The notes below the pieces were generated by a model. The model ran no database searches, was not told the origin of the DNA, and saw only the letters and a list, made by a program, of their open reading frames with translations. Shown here one piece after another: positions 48,447 to 57,605 of a DNA stretch of 58,776 nucleotides (position 1 is its first letter; every line of letters begins with the position of its first letter). The position numbers and the translations under genes are program-made. This DNA comes from CAYLPU01 sp964385635 (lineage in GTDB: Bacteria > Chloroflexota > Anaerolineae > B4-G1). The stretch lies in the NCBI GenBank assembly GCA_964385635.1, contig CAYLPU010000021.1, positions 1-58,776 of the forward strand, written 5' to 3'.

Positions 48447-51209
48447 ATGGACGTATCCTTTGTCTTAAACGATAAACCTGTCATCGTTCACGTAGACCCA
48501 GCCAGGAATCTGCTAGACGTGCTGCGGAATGAGTTGGGGCTGACCGGAACCAAGCAGGGGTGTGACTACGAAGGGGAATGCGGGGCTTGCACCGTGCTGC
48601 TGGACGGGCAACCGGTTCGCTCCTGCCTGACGCCGGTGGGCAAGGTCGCCGGCCGGCGTGTGCTCACCATTGAGGGCCTGGGCGACCCCGATAACCTGCA
48701 TCCTCTCCAGGCCGCTTTTATTGAAGCAGGCGCGGTGCAGTGTGGGTACTGCACGCCCGGCATGATCCTGGCGGCCAAAGCGCTCCTCGACCACAAACCC
48801 AATCCGACTAGAGAACAAATCATCGAAGCACTGGAGGGCAATCTCTGCCGCTGCACCGGTTACACCAGGATTCTCATGGCGGTCGAGATGGCTGCCGCAC
48901 ACATGCGCGGCGAAGTAGGGCGGGTTTCCATACCCGCCGCCATCAAGCCGCTCGTCGGTGGGGACGTCATCCGTATCGACTCCATCGAGAAGGTGACCGG
49001 CCGGGCCAAATACGTCGAAGCCATCCTGATGCCCGGCCTGCTACACGCCAGAGTCTTGCGCAGCCCACACCATCACGCCCGTCTTCTCTCTCTGCACATC
49101 GAAAGAGCCGCTCAAATGCCGGGCCTGGTACGGATCATCACCGCCGCCGACATTCCCGGTGAGAACGGCCTTAACGACTACAGCCGGAACGAGCCGATTC
49201 TGACCCCTGTCGGCGACAGCGTCAAGATGGTAGGTGCTCCAGTCGCCCTGGTCGTGGCGACCTCGCCAGAACAGGCCCAAGCAGGCGTGGAGGCGATTGA
49301 GGCCCAGTACCAACACTTGCCCCACACCTTCAACACGGAGGAAGCGCTAAAAGAGGGCGCGTTCCCCATCTACGAGGGAGGTAACGTCTTAACCACCGAC
49401 CGGGTGGCTCACGGAGACCTGGAGGCTGCTTTTGCAAAATCGGGCCTGATCGTGGAAACCTGCTATCGCACGGCATACCTGGAGCACGCCGCTCTGGAGC
49501 GGGAAACAGTGCTGGGGTATATTGACGAGGAGGGGCGGGTGACCGTCGTCGGCGGCACGCACGAACCACACTGGGCGCAAGGATACATTGCCAGCGTACT
49601 GGCGTTGGATCCGGCGCAGGTACGTGTGATCATGCCACCCACCGGTGGCTCTTTCGGTGGCAAGCAAGACCCATGGCCTCTGGTGGCGACGGGTCTGATG
49701 ACCTACTGGGTGCGCCAGCCCGTTCGCCTGGCCTATTCCCGGCGTGAATCTTTCGACGCCTCGCCCAAGCGTCACCCTTACCGGGTAGACTACAAGATCG
49801 GCACTGCCGGCGATGGACGGTTGACCGGCATTTATGTCCGCATCAACGCCAACACCGGCGGTTACGATGCCCACGGCCAGTACATCCCAAACTTTGCCAT
49901 CACGGCCAGCGGTGGTCCCTACCGGTGGCAGGCCGTGGACGCTGGTGCACAGAGTCTCTACACCAATGGCCCCAAGTCCGGTCAGTTCCGTGGATTCGGC
50001 ACGGCGCAATCCACTTTTGCACTGGAATGTACCTTGGACGAGTTGAGTGCCAGGCTGGGGCAAGACCCCCTGGAATTTCGGATCAAGAATGCCCTTCAGC
50101 AGCCCGACATCTCCTTTCTGGGATATCCGGTGGCAGAATCCCTGGGGTACACTGAAGTATTGGAGGCGATTCGACCTCGCTACCTGGCATTCCAGCAGGA
50201 GGTGATAGCGTTCAACGCTGGGGCAGGTGACGGCGTGCTTCGCAAGGGAGTCGGTCTCGCCGGTATGTGGTACCGGTTTGGGAAATCCGGTTCTCTACGG
50301 ATTGAGGCCCACGCGGAATTGGCCGACGACGGTCACTTCGTCGTCTACTGCTCAGCCCCCGATTACGGCCAGGGCACCAACACAGTGATGAGCCAGTTAG
50401 CAGCCGAGACACTAGGAGTATCCAGAGACCGGATCGAGTTGGTGAACGCCGACACGGCCCTCACTCCCGATAGCGGTATCCAGGGCGCTTCTCGGGCGAC
50501 CTATTGGGTTGGAAACAGTGTCTGTAAGGCCGCGCAGAATCTCAGGCTGGAAATCCTGGCCACAGCCGCCGAACTGCTGGATTGCCCCCCTGCTGATTTG
50601 GTTCTCGACTACCAAAGAAACCGGGTTTTTCAGAAAACACCCGGTTTCTGGGTCTCGCTGAAAGAGGTCGCCCAGGAGTTCAATCGCATCGGCAAATCCA
50701 GAAGAGTGATCGGTCTGTTCGACCCCTCTCCCTTGTTTCCACAGAAGACGCGCCCGGAGTATATACCGATTTTCGTCACAGGCGCTCAACTGGCTGAGGT
50801 CATTGTGAACCTGCGTACCGGAGAGACTCAGGTCACCCGCGTGGTGGCTGCCCACGACGTCGGCCGGGCCATCAATCCCCCGGATGCCAGAGGGCAAATC
50901 GAAGGCGCGATCGTGATGGGGCTGGGCAGTGCCCTGATGGAAGAATACATACCAGGCGCCAGCACTGGCTTTAGTGACTACTACCTGCCGACGATCAAGT
51001 CCATGCCCGAAATCGAGGTGGTCCTGGTTGAGGTGCCTAGCCTTCACGGCCCCTTCGGCGCCAAAGGACTGGGAGAGGCAGCGATGCTCCCCTCGACACC
51101 GGCGATCATCAATAGTATCTCTCGCGCTATCGGCGTGCGCATCCGAGAGTTGCCCGCCACCCCTGAGCGTGTGCTAAAGGCAATCCAAAACCCTAAGGGC
51201 TTGAGGTGA
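48447..51209 (+). CDS. Xanthine-dehydrogenase-family molybdenum hydroxylase, fused [2Fe-2S] and molybdopterin subunits
   Basis: This 920-residue fusion has residues about 1-155 as the small Fe-S subunit. Plant-type cluster cysteines are in CDYEGECGACTVLLDG, and the second cluster in CGYCTPGM and GNLCRCTGYTRI. The rest is the large molybdopterin subunit, with AKYVEAILMPGLLHARVLRS, EHAALE, TGGSFGGKQDPWPLVA, RGFGTAQS and GAKGLGEAAMLPSTPA (catalytic Glu). It would hydroxylate a carbon next to nitrogen, as in N-heterocycles, or oxidise an aldehyde. The FAD subunit follows at 51214. Position between MttB-E and MttB-F suggests it acts on demethylated products. Confidence 0.93.
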   Translation: MDVSFVLNDKPVIVHVDPARNLLDVLRNELGLTGTKQGCDYEGECGACTVLLDGQPVRSCLTPVGKVAGRRVLTIEGLGDPDNLHPLQAAFIEAGAVQCGYCTPGMILAAKALLDHKPNPTREQIIEALEGNLCRCTGYTRILMAVEMAAAHMRGEVGRVSIPAAIKPLVGGDVIRIDSIEKVTGRAKYVEAILMPGLLHARVLRSPHHHARLLSLHIERAAQMPGLVRIITAADIPGENGLNDYSRNEPILTPVGDSVKMVGAPVALVVATSPEQAQAGVEAIEAQYQHLPHTFNTEEALKEGAFPIYEGGNVLTTDRVAHGDLEAAFAKSGLIVETCYRTAYLEHAALERETVLGYIDEEGRVTVVGGTHEPHWAQGYIASVLALDPAQVRVIMPPTGGSFGGKQDPWPLVATGLMTYWVRQPVRLAYSRRESFDASPKRHPYRVDYKIGTAGDGRLTGIYVRINANTGGYDAHGQYIPNFAITASGGPYRWQAVDAGAQSLYTNGPKSGQFRGFGTAQSTFALECTLDELSARLGQDPLEFRIKNALQQPDISFLGYPVAESLGYTEVLEAIRPRYLAFQQEVIAFNAGAGDGVLRKGVGLAGMWYRFGKSGSLRIEAHAELADDGHFVVYCSAPDYGQGTNTVMSQLAAETLGVSRDRIELVNADTALTPDSGIQGASRATYWVGNSVCKAAQNLRLEILATAAELLDCPPADLVLDYQRNRVFQKTPGFWVSLKEVAQEFNRIGKSRRVIGLFDPSPLFPQKTRPEYIPIFVTGAQLAEVIVNLRTGETQVTRVVAAHDVGRAINPPDARGQIEGAIVMGLGSALMEEYIPGASTGFSDYYLPTIKSMPEIEVVLVEVPSLHGPFGAKGLGEAAMLPSTPAIINSISRAIGVRIRELPATPERVLKAIQNPKGLR

Positions 51210-51213
51210 CAAG

Positions 51214-52113
51214 ATGACCGAGTATCTCATCCCCACCTCGACCGAGGAAGCAATTAGCCTCTTGGGAACCTACCATGGCGAGGCTCGCATCATCGCCGGC
51301 GGAACAGATGTCATGCCTGACCTCCGCAAGCAAAAGATCAATCCGCGCTGCCTGGTGGACATCACCCGCATCCCAGGTCTGGACCAGATCAAGATTATGG
51401 AGAATTTCATCGAAGTTGGGGCCGCGGTCACGTTTGCTGCCATCAAGGATTCCTCTTATCTGAATCAGCACGTGCATGCGCTGGCCGATGCCGCGCGTTC
51501 CGTCGGTGTCCTCGCGATTCAGAACGTTGCCACCTGGGTGGGCAATATCGTACAAGCGATGCCAGCGGCCGATGGGGCGATTATCGCTATCGCCTTGGAA
51601 GCGGAGGCCCACATTGCGGACAGTCACGGCGCGGTATGGCAGCCAGTCGAATCATTGTTCGACGGGCCTGGCATCTCTGCCATAGATCCATCGCGCCAAC
51701 TGGTCACACATATCCGCTTCCCACGCCCCCAGTCTCCATCGGGCACCGCCTGGAACCGCATCGGACGCCGGCCCTCCCTGGTGCTGCCGATCCTGAACTG
51801 CGCCGTGAAACTCCACCTGGACCCCATAGATGCTCAGCACCAGCAGATAGCGCACGTACGCATCGCTCTCGGACCGGTCAGTCCGCGCCCTTTTCGCGCG
51901 CGCGAGGCGGAAACATTTCTGATAGGTCAACCACCCACTGAGGAGACCTTCGCGCAAGCCGCGCACGTCGCTCAGAGGGAATCGAACCCACGCAGCAGCA
52001 TCATGCGCGCCTCCCGGGAATACCGGCTTGCCATCATCCCGCCCTTGGTCAGCGACACCCTGGCCGCAGCGGCGGAGCGCGCCAGAGGCGACATCTATGA
52101 GACAGGAGGATAA
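51214..52113 (+). CDS. FAD-binding subunit of the molybdenum hydroxylase (CoxM/XdhB type)
   Basis: This 299-residue protein starts at ATG 51214, inside a GAGGTGA site. It has FLIPTSTEEAISLLG-like ordering, the FAD motif RIIAGGTDVMPDLR and the second FAD loop (IQNVATWVGNIVQAMPAADG), which differs slightly from the standard TxGGNxxxxSPxxD. A CoxM C-terminal domain follows with RIALGPVSPRPFRA. It passes electrons from the Fe-S clusters of the preceding fusion protein to NAD or another acceptor. Confidence 0.9.
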   Translation: MTEYLIPTSTEEAISLLGTYHGEARIIAGGTDVMPDLRKQKINPRCLVDITRIPGLDQIKIMENFIEVGAAVTFAAIKDSSYLNQHVHALADAARSVGVLAIQNVATWVGNIVQAMPAADGAIIAIALEAEAHIADSHGAVWQPVESLFDGPGISAIDPSRQLVTHIRFPRPQSPSGTAWNRIGRRPSLVLPILNCAVKLHLDPIDAQHQQIAHVRIALGPVSPRPFRAREAETFLIGQPPTEETFAQAAHVAQRESNPRSSIMRASREYRLAIIPPLVSDTLAAAAERARGDIYETGG

Positions 52114-52118
52114 ATACC

Positions 52119-53549
52119 ATGACCCAAGACGCTCTTGCTTTTCCCCGAATGGAAATGTTGGACAAAGAGCAATGCGAGGCAATCCACCTGGCGTCGCTGG
52201 AGATCCTGCGGCGTACTGGCGTGCGAATCTATCACGAGGAAGCGCTGGACATGCTCCGCCAGACCGACGCTGTGATCACCGATGACAACCTGGTCCGCTT
52301 CCCGCCAGGGTTGGTAGAATGGTCGCTGGCGCAGGCTCCTTCGCGCGTCGCCCTATGCCGGCGGGGAAGTAGCCAGGTCGTCGCCCCTCTGGAGGGGCGG
52401 CACGTCAACTTCGGCACCGGCTCCGATTGCCCCAACTACCTGGACCCTCACACCGGGGAACGCCGCCCATTCACCATCGCCGATGTGGTTGATGCCATCC
52501 ACATCGTAGATGACTTGCCAGAATTAGCATTCTGCATGTCTATGGGCATCCCGTCCGACATCGGATCGGCCAACCCTTATCGCCACCAGTTCGCGCTGAT
52601 GCTGGAGCACACCACCAAGCCGGTCGTCTTTGTGTGCAACGACCGTGCCGACTGTAAAGCCATCGTCGCCATGGCGTCCGCTGCGGCCGGGGGCATAGAC
52701 CAACTGAGGCTCAACCCCACCCTGCTCCTCTATTCCGAGCCCTCGACGCCGCTCAAGCACTCTGAGACCGCTACAGGGAAACTACTATATATGGCGGAAC
52801 AGGCGCTGCCTATCGTCCATTCTCCTGCACCGATGATGGGGGGAACCGCACCGGTGACCCTGGCTGGCGGGCTCGCTTTGGGCAACGCGGAGGTGCTCTC
52901 CAGCCTGGTGATGCACCAACTCAAGCATCCCGGAGCGCCGTTCGTCTACGGTCAGGGCCTGCACCACATGGACATGAAGGCGACCATCAGTGTGTACGGC
53001 GCGCCCGAGTTCCAACTGGCCCGCATACTGGTGGCCGAGATGGGCCGCTTCTACGGACTGCCCACGTGGGGCTACGCCGGACACTCCGACAGTTGCGCCA
53101 TGGACGAGCAGGCTGCCGCCGACGCCGCTTTCTCGGTGCTGGTCGCGCTGCTGACGGGGACGAACCTGGTGCACGACGTGGGCTACCTGGAGGCAGGCCT
53201 GACCACCTCACCGGAGATGATCGTCTTCACCGCCGAGATGATCTCAATGATGCGTCATTTTATGCACGGCACCTCCCTCAATGCCGAGTCCCTGGCCCTG
53301 GACGTGATCCATCAGGTAGGACCGGGCGGCGACTTTTTGACGACCAATCACACCTTGAAGCACTTCCGCAAACTGTGGCAGCCCGTGTTGTTCAGCCGGC
53401 AGCGGGCGGATGGCTGGATCGCCACGGGGAGCAAGCGGCTGGGACAGCGGTTGCGGGAGAAGACCCTGTCCATCCTGGAGGAACACGAACCGGAACTCCT
53501 TCCCAATAGCGTGCAGGAGGAGATCGCTTATATCCTGGAAAACGACTAG
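52119..53549 (+). CDS. MttB-superfamily methyltransferase F
   Basis: This 476-residue MttB protein starts at ATG 52119 behind AGGAGG. Hallmarks are LASLEILRRTGVRIYHEEAL, FGTGSDCPNYLDPHTGERRP, TKPVVFVCNDRADC, GGTAPVTLAGGLALGNAEVL, HSDSCAMDEQAAADA and LVHDVGYLEAGLTTSPEM. There is no TAG in frame. It is the last gene of the operon running from the alcohol dehydrogenase, 5 nt after the FAD subunit. By motif it is most like MttB-A. Confidence 0.92.
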   Translation: MTQDALAFPRMEMLDKEQCEAIHLASLEILRRTGVRIYHEEALDMLRQTDAVITDDNLVRFPPGLVEWSLAQAPSRVALCRRGSSQVVAPLEGRHVNFGTGSDCPNYLDPHTGERRPFTIADVVDAIHIVDDLPELAFCMSMGIPSDIGSANPYRHQFALMLEHTTKPVVFVCNDRADCKAIVAMASAAAGGIDQLRLNPTLLLYSEPSTPLKHSETATGKLLYMAEQALPIVHSPAPMMGGTAPVTLAGGLALGNAEVLSSLVMHQLKHPGAPFVYGQGLHHMDMKATISVYGAPEFQLARILVAEMGRFYGLPTWGYAGHSDSCAMDEQAAADAAFSVLVALLTGTNLVHDVGYLEAGLTTSPEMIVFTAEMISMMRHFMHGTSLNAESLALDVIHQVGPGGDFLTTNHTLKHFRKLWQPVLFSRQRADGWIATGSKRLGQRLREKTLSILEEHEPELLPNSVQEEIAYILEND

Positions 53550-53667
53550 CCCGTTTCCTCACCAACAAGTCAAAATCCTGGACGCACATGAACGCAGACA
53601 AGTGCGCTCTCTACACCCGCGGCAGAGCGCATCTACCACCTGGGGGAGAGACAGACCTGTAGTCTCA

Positions 53668-53793
53668 GATTATGTGCTTGGGTGGGGAAAGAGTTGAGGC
53701 GATCCCCTTTTGCTCGGTCTGGATTGCCAAATCCAGACCTTGCCGCCGGATTTGGCAATCCGGCGGGAGCAGTGATAACTCGAGCACGTAATC
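53668..53793. repeat. Nested-hairpin miniature repeat, copy 3, in the 53550-54140 gap
   Basis: Imperfect terminal arms (53668-53683 and 53778-53793, 13 of 16 matching) enclose perfect 10-bp hairpins at 53716-53725/53730-53739 (GGTCTGGATT, loop gcca) and 53743-53752/53757-53766 (CCGCCGGATT, loop tggc). The rest of this 590-bp gap, upstream of the ECF transporter, shows no convincing gene, riboswitch or strong promoter. Confidence 0.7.
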
Positions 53794-54140
53794 CACTACT
53801 ATGTCAGAGTACGTTAGGGTAAAGGTCGCGCTCCTGCGCAACGTTTTACTCAAACTAGTGTTACTACTGAAGTAAGTCTACACGAGTCACTTTCAGACGT
53901 CCTCAGGGACAGTGGCTATGAGCAAGGCAGAAGTCAAAGGAACTTATGCTGACCTACTTAGCGTGTGCCACATGGCCACATAACCCGTGTGAACTCTGGA
54001 GTTGACCAGTTTCTATTGAGAGAAAGAAGGTGCCTATGGTCAAAGTGTAGGCTGCTCTGCTGGCAGAGTATTCTCATTATGTCATCAGTCTCATTATGTA
54101 GCGGCTGCCGCAAACATAAAGTAAGGAAAAGGAGAAATAA

Positions 54141-54692
54141 ATGGAAGAGGTCAAGAAACCATTACTTACCCCCAGGCAGATAGGAATGGCCGCAGCTTTC
54201 GGTGGCGCGGCTCTGGCTATCGTACTGGCGGGAATCACCATCCCCATCCCAGGCACCATGGTTGTCACGGACCCCCGAGAACCCTTCACCACCATTGGTT
54301 CCAGCCTGACCGGCCCCATCGGCGGCCTTGTGATCGGCTTCCTGGCCGGTATCGCTGAGCCTGGTATCCCATGGGCTAGCCTGCTCGCTCATATTATCGG
54401 CTGCTTGTATATGGGCCTTGCCTATAAATTTGTCTACAATCGCTTCCAGGTGTTGTGGATGAAGCTGGCAGCGTGGGCTGTCCTGGTTCTGATCTACTAC
54501 TTTGTCGTCGTTGTGCCCCTTTTTGTAGTGGGTATCTGGATTTTCTATCCTGCTGAAACGGGTGGCGAGGCTTTCCTGCCCCTCCTTGGCGCTTTGGAAG
54601 TTGGTGCTATGCCGGAGGCGGTGTTGACTACCATTTTCACCACCGTTATCATGGGGATTCTGCCCGAGAGATTCAGAAGGCCCGTGTGGTGA
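54141..54692 (+). CDS. ECF transporter S component-like membrane protein
   Basis: This 183-residue hydrophobic protein starts at ATG 54141 (AAGGAG upstream). About five membrane segments are seen, including GMAAAFGGAALAIVLAGITI, GPIGGLVIGFLAGIAEPGIP and AAWAVLVLIYYFVVVVPLFV. Size and topology fit a substrate-binding S component, and the A and T components follow in the same direction. Substrate unknown; the acetamidase gene downstream hints at a small amide-containing or heterocyclic molecule. Confidence 0.78.
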   Translation: MEEVKKPLLTPRQIGMAAAFGGAALAIVLAGITIPIPGTMVVTDPREPFTTIGSSLTGPIGGLVIGFLAGIAEPGIPWASLLAHIIGCLYMGLAYKFVYNRFQVLWMKLAAWAVLVLIYYFVVVVPLFVVGIWIFYPAETGGEAFLPLLGALEVGAMPEAVLTTIFTTVIMGILPERFRRPVW

Positions 54693-54751
54693 GCCACCTT
54701 TCGCAGTAGGAAGACCGCGTTCAACTTTAGTAGACAACCGGTCTATGCGCT

Positions 54752-54782
54752 GGTCCCTGGCCCGCTGGTGAGGCCAGGGACC
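54752..54782 (+). terminator. Intrinsic terminator or attenuator between S and A components
   Basis: A perfect 11-bp GC-rich stem (GGTCCCTGGCC at 54752-54762; complement 54772-54782), 9-nt loop, then TGTTTGCTTT. It could partly terminate transcription, giving more S component than ATPase. Confidence 0.65.
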
Positions 54783-54843
54783 TGTTTGCTTTGAGCAATC
54801 ACTCTGTTCCGTCCTTTTCGACCACTACTTCAGGAGATGTCAC

Positions 54844-56571
54844 GTGGAGTATGATATTGAGTTCATAGATGTTTTCTTCACCTACGAAGACGCCGAGACA
54901 CCGGCCATCGAGAATATCAACCTCAGGGTGCAGCCAGGTGAGATCGTTCTTCTTACCGGCCCCTCGGGAGCGGGCAAGACGACTCTGTGTAGCTGTCTCA
55001 ATGGATTGGTTCCTCATTTCCATAACGGGGTGTTGAAGGGACAAGTGCTAGTTAGGGATAGGGACACCAGGAGAACGCGCGTCGGCGTGCTGTCGTCGCT
55101 GGTCGGGCTGGTTTTCCAGGACCCCGAAAGCCAGCTTATCTGCCCCACGGTGGCCGACGAGATTGCCTTTGGGCCGGAGAATCTGGCGGTGCCTCGGGAC
55201 GAAATCAACCAAAGAGTGGAAAAGAGCCTGGAGATCGCTCGGCTCAAGGGCTTTGAGGAGCGGGAGCCTCATAACCTGTCGGGGGGAGAGCAGCAAGCCT
55301 GTGCTATCGCGGCCATATTCGCCATGTATCCAGAGATCTATGTGATGGACGAACCCACCTCCAATCTCGATCCACTGGGCACGCAACACGTCCTGTCCAC
55401 GATCGTAAAAGTAGCCAAGGAGCGCGGCAAGACCCTTCTCATCGCCGAGCACAAGTTCGAGGAAATCTTGCCGTTGGTGGATCGGATAGTGGTTATGGAT
55501 CGGGGCCGCATCGTTCGGGATGACAGCGTAAAAGATGCTTTGGGCAAAGGTGATATCGAGCACGTTTTCGTCAGACCTCCACTCATTCGTCTGGCAGAGA
55601 AACTGCAACTCGATGCTCAACCTCTCACGGCTGAGCAATTCTATTCGGCCTTTACCCAAAAGTACAGACTCGATGGTCTCACTCTGAGCACAGACAAACG
55701 CTCGGTGGTGGGTGAGGAGGAGAAAGGCGAACCTGTCATCGAGATCAGGGGCCTCTGTCATTCGTACGACGGCGCCAACGCCGCCCTGAATGGGGTTGAC
55801 CTGACCATTTGCCGGGGCGAACTGGTATCCATCCTGGGCAAGAATGGATCGGGCAAGACCACGTTGGTCAAGCATATCAACGGTCTGCTCAAGCCTGGCG
55901 CGGGCAGCGTGGTCGTGCTGGGCCAGGATACTACCCAGGTCACTACCGCTAAACTGGCAAAGAAGGTGGGATTCTGTTTTCAGAACCCTAACCATCAGAT
56001 GATCACGTTCGTGGTGAAAGACGAGTTGGCTCTTGGCCCGAAAACCCTCGGGTTGGACAAAGAGGAAATCGAGCGCCGGTCGTTGGAAGCGCTGGAATTT
56101 GTGGGGATGGCCGGGCAGATGGAGGGTGACGTGATAGCCCTGGGCCAGGGACAAAAACAGAGGCTCGCCCTGGCCTCAGTGCTCACAATGAAGCCCGAGA
56201 TCCTGATCATTGACGAGCCTACGACCGGTCAGGACCCACAGATGACCGAAGACATCTTTGAGATTATCAAGAGATTGAACGAGAATGGCACGACAATCCT
56301 GGTCATCACCCACAAGTTCGACTGCGCGGCAGCCTATACCGAGAGAGCCGTGATCCTCGCCGGCGGGAACATCATCTACGATGGGCCAATGGGTCCGGCG
56401 CTGATGGATGAGGAATTGTTGAGTGAGAACTCGCTGGCTCAGCCACAGATCACCAGGCTGGCGGCCAAACTGGCGAACCACAACGTTCCAGGGGATATTG
56501 TGACTATGGATCAGATGGGCGATGCCTTGAGTAAGTTGACAACAGGAGAACAACATGGCCATTACGTATAG
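54844..56571 (+). CDS. ecfA: ECF transporter ATPase, fused A-A' domains
   Basis: This 575-residue fusion starts at GTG 54844 behind AGGAGATG. Domain 1 has GPSGAGKTT, LVFQDPESQLICPTVADE, LSGGEQQA and IYVMDEPTSNLD. Domain 2 (from about residue 300) has GKNGSGKTT, FCFQNPNHQMITFVV, the signature ALGQGQKQRLALA (LGQGQ instead of LSGGQ) and ILIIDEPTTGQD. The Q-loop FQDPE/FQNPN forms are typical of ECF ATPases. Its end overlaps the T component by 17 nt. Confidence 0.92.
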   Translation: MEYDIEFIDVFFTYEDAETPAIENINLRVQPGEIVLLTGPSGAGKTTLCSCLNGLVPHFHNGVLKGQVLVRDRDTRRTRVGVLSSLVGLVFQDPESQLICPTVADEIAFGPENLAVPRDEINQRVEKSLEIARLKGFEEREPHNLSGGEQQACAIAAIFAMYPEIYVMDEPTSNLDPLGTQHVLSTIVKVAKERGKTLLIAEHKFEEILPLVDRIVVMDRGRIVRDDSVKDALGKGDIEHVFVRPPLIRLAEKLQLDAQPLTAEQFYSAFTQKYRLDGLTLSTDKRSVVGEEEKGEPVIEIRGLCHSYDGANAALNGVDLTICRGELVSILGKNGSGKTTLVKHINGLLKPGAGSVVVLGQDTTQVTTAKLAKKVGFCFQNPNHQMITFVVKDELALGPKTLGLDKEEIERRSLEALEFVGMAGQMEGDVIALGQGQKQRLALASVLTMKPEILIIDEPTTGQDPQMTEDIFEIIKRLNENGTTILVITHKFDCAAAYTERAVILAGGNIIYDGPMGPALMDEELLSENSLAQPQITRLAAKLANHNVPGDIVTMDQMGDALSKLTTGEQHGHYV

Positions 56572-57571
56572 ACGCGGGGACTCTTTTTTGCATTCGCTCG
56601 ACGCCAGGACAAAGCTGGTTATGTTTTTCGCTCTGGCCTTTATCTCTTTGTTGTTTCTAGATCCGTTGATCATTGGTTCTCTATTCTTTGGGCTGTACGC
56701 TCTCGCCGCCAATGCTGTTGGCCGCAAGACCATCGCCCAAAGCACCAGGCCGTTGATCACCATTTTCACCGTTTTCTCTCTCTACAGCCTCTATTGGTTG
56801 AGGCCCGAAGGGGCGATCCATCTTTTCTATCTCTTCCCGTGGTGGGACTTTTTTCCCGTCACCCTGGAAGGTTTGATCAGTTCCCTGGCCCTATTCTTTC
56901 GTTTTTTCATCGTGGTTCTGGCTATCCACACCCTGCTGTACACCACGCCTGCTGCGGATCTGGTTCTGGGGCTGACCAAGCGTGAGTCCTCCCGGCGACT
57001 CAGAGATATTATAATCTACGTGGCTATTGTGACAGCCTTGCTCTTTTCCACCATCAATCTTTCCTGGGGAGAAAAGTTGCAGGATGTTTCCTCGAACACA
57101 ATAGTGGCGTTTGTTATCTCGCTGGGGGCTTCTCTGGTGGTGGCTGCTGTCTCCTATTGGTTGCTATCCAAAGGACTGCCGCCAGAGATCGGCATCACCA
57201 TCAGCCTGGGCTTTTCGACGGTGGGTATCCTCACCGAGCAGACGCAAAAGATTATGGATGCCCAAAAGGCCCGTGGTTACGAGATGGAACACAAGAACGC
57301 CCTCTTGCGGATAAAGGCCTTTGCATCCTCTTTGATACCGATATTCTTTGCTACCATCGAGAGGGCTGAAAATATCAGCATCGCTATCCTGGCGCGGGCC
57401 TTTGATCTAGACATCAGAAACCGCACCTACCGCCGCGCCTTGACCTTCCAGAAAAATGACTATGTGATGCTGACAATCCTGTTACTGCTCATTTTTGCGG
57501 GCCTGGGCGTAAACTACCTGGGATTGGGAAGAATCACAGAGATCGCTATTCGGGCACTGTTTTTCAACTAA
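56555..57571 (+). CDS. ecfT: ECF transporter T component
   Basis: This 338-residue membrane protein starts at ATG 56555 (AGGAG upstream, inside the end of the ATPase gene). It opens with RRGDSFLHSLDARTKLVMFF, the standard EcfT beginning, and has about six membrane segments. QKARGYEMEHKN is the coupling-helix Ala-Arg-Gly motif that contacts the ATPases, followed by a second helix AILARAFDLDIRNR. It is somewhat longer than the usual 265 residues. Confidence 0.93.
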   Translation: MAITYRRGDSFLHSLDARTKLVMFFALAFISLLFLDPLIIGSLFFGLYALAANAVGRKTIAQSTRPLITIFTVFSLYSLYWLRPEGAIHLFYLFPWWDFFPVTLEGLISSLALFFRFFIVVLAIHTLLYTTPAADLVLGLTKRESSRRLRDIIIYVAIVTALLFSTINLSWGEKLQDVSSNTIVAFVISLGASLVVAAVSYWLLSKGLPPEIGITISLGFSTVGILTEQTQKIMDAQKARGYEMEHKNALLRIKAFASSLIPIFFATIERAENISIAILARAFDLDIRNRTYRRALTFQKNDYVMLTILLLLIFAGLGVNYLGLGRITEIAIRALFFN

Positions 57572-57605
57572 AGTCGCAATGAGACAAGATCAGGAGGAGC
57601 GACTG

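Noticed and set aside
21661..53549. Pyrrolysine-encoding TAG codons in the MttB genes
   Set aside because: All six frames read through without an in-frame TAG (the C copy needs only a frameshift fix), and no pyl genes were seen. These are non-pyrrolysine members.
53550..54140. Riboswitch upstream of the ECF transporter
   Set aside because: Looked for TPP, cobalamin and SAM consensus boxes by eye; none was convincing. The only strong structure is the nested-hairpin repeat.
53965..54183. 72-codon plus-strand ORF before the ECF S component
   Set aside because: It overlaps the start of the well-supported S component in another frame, has Cys/Arg-rich random composition and no ribosome site.
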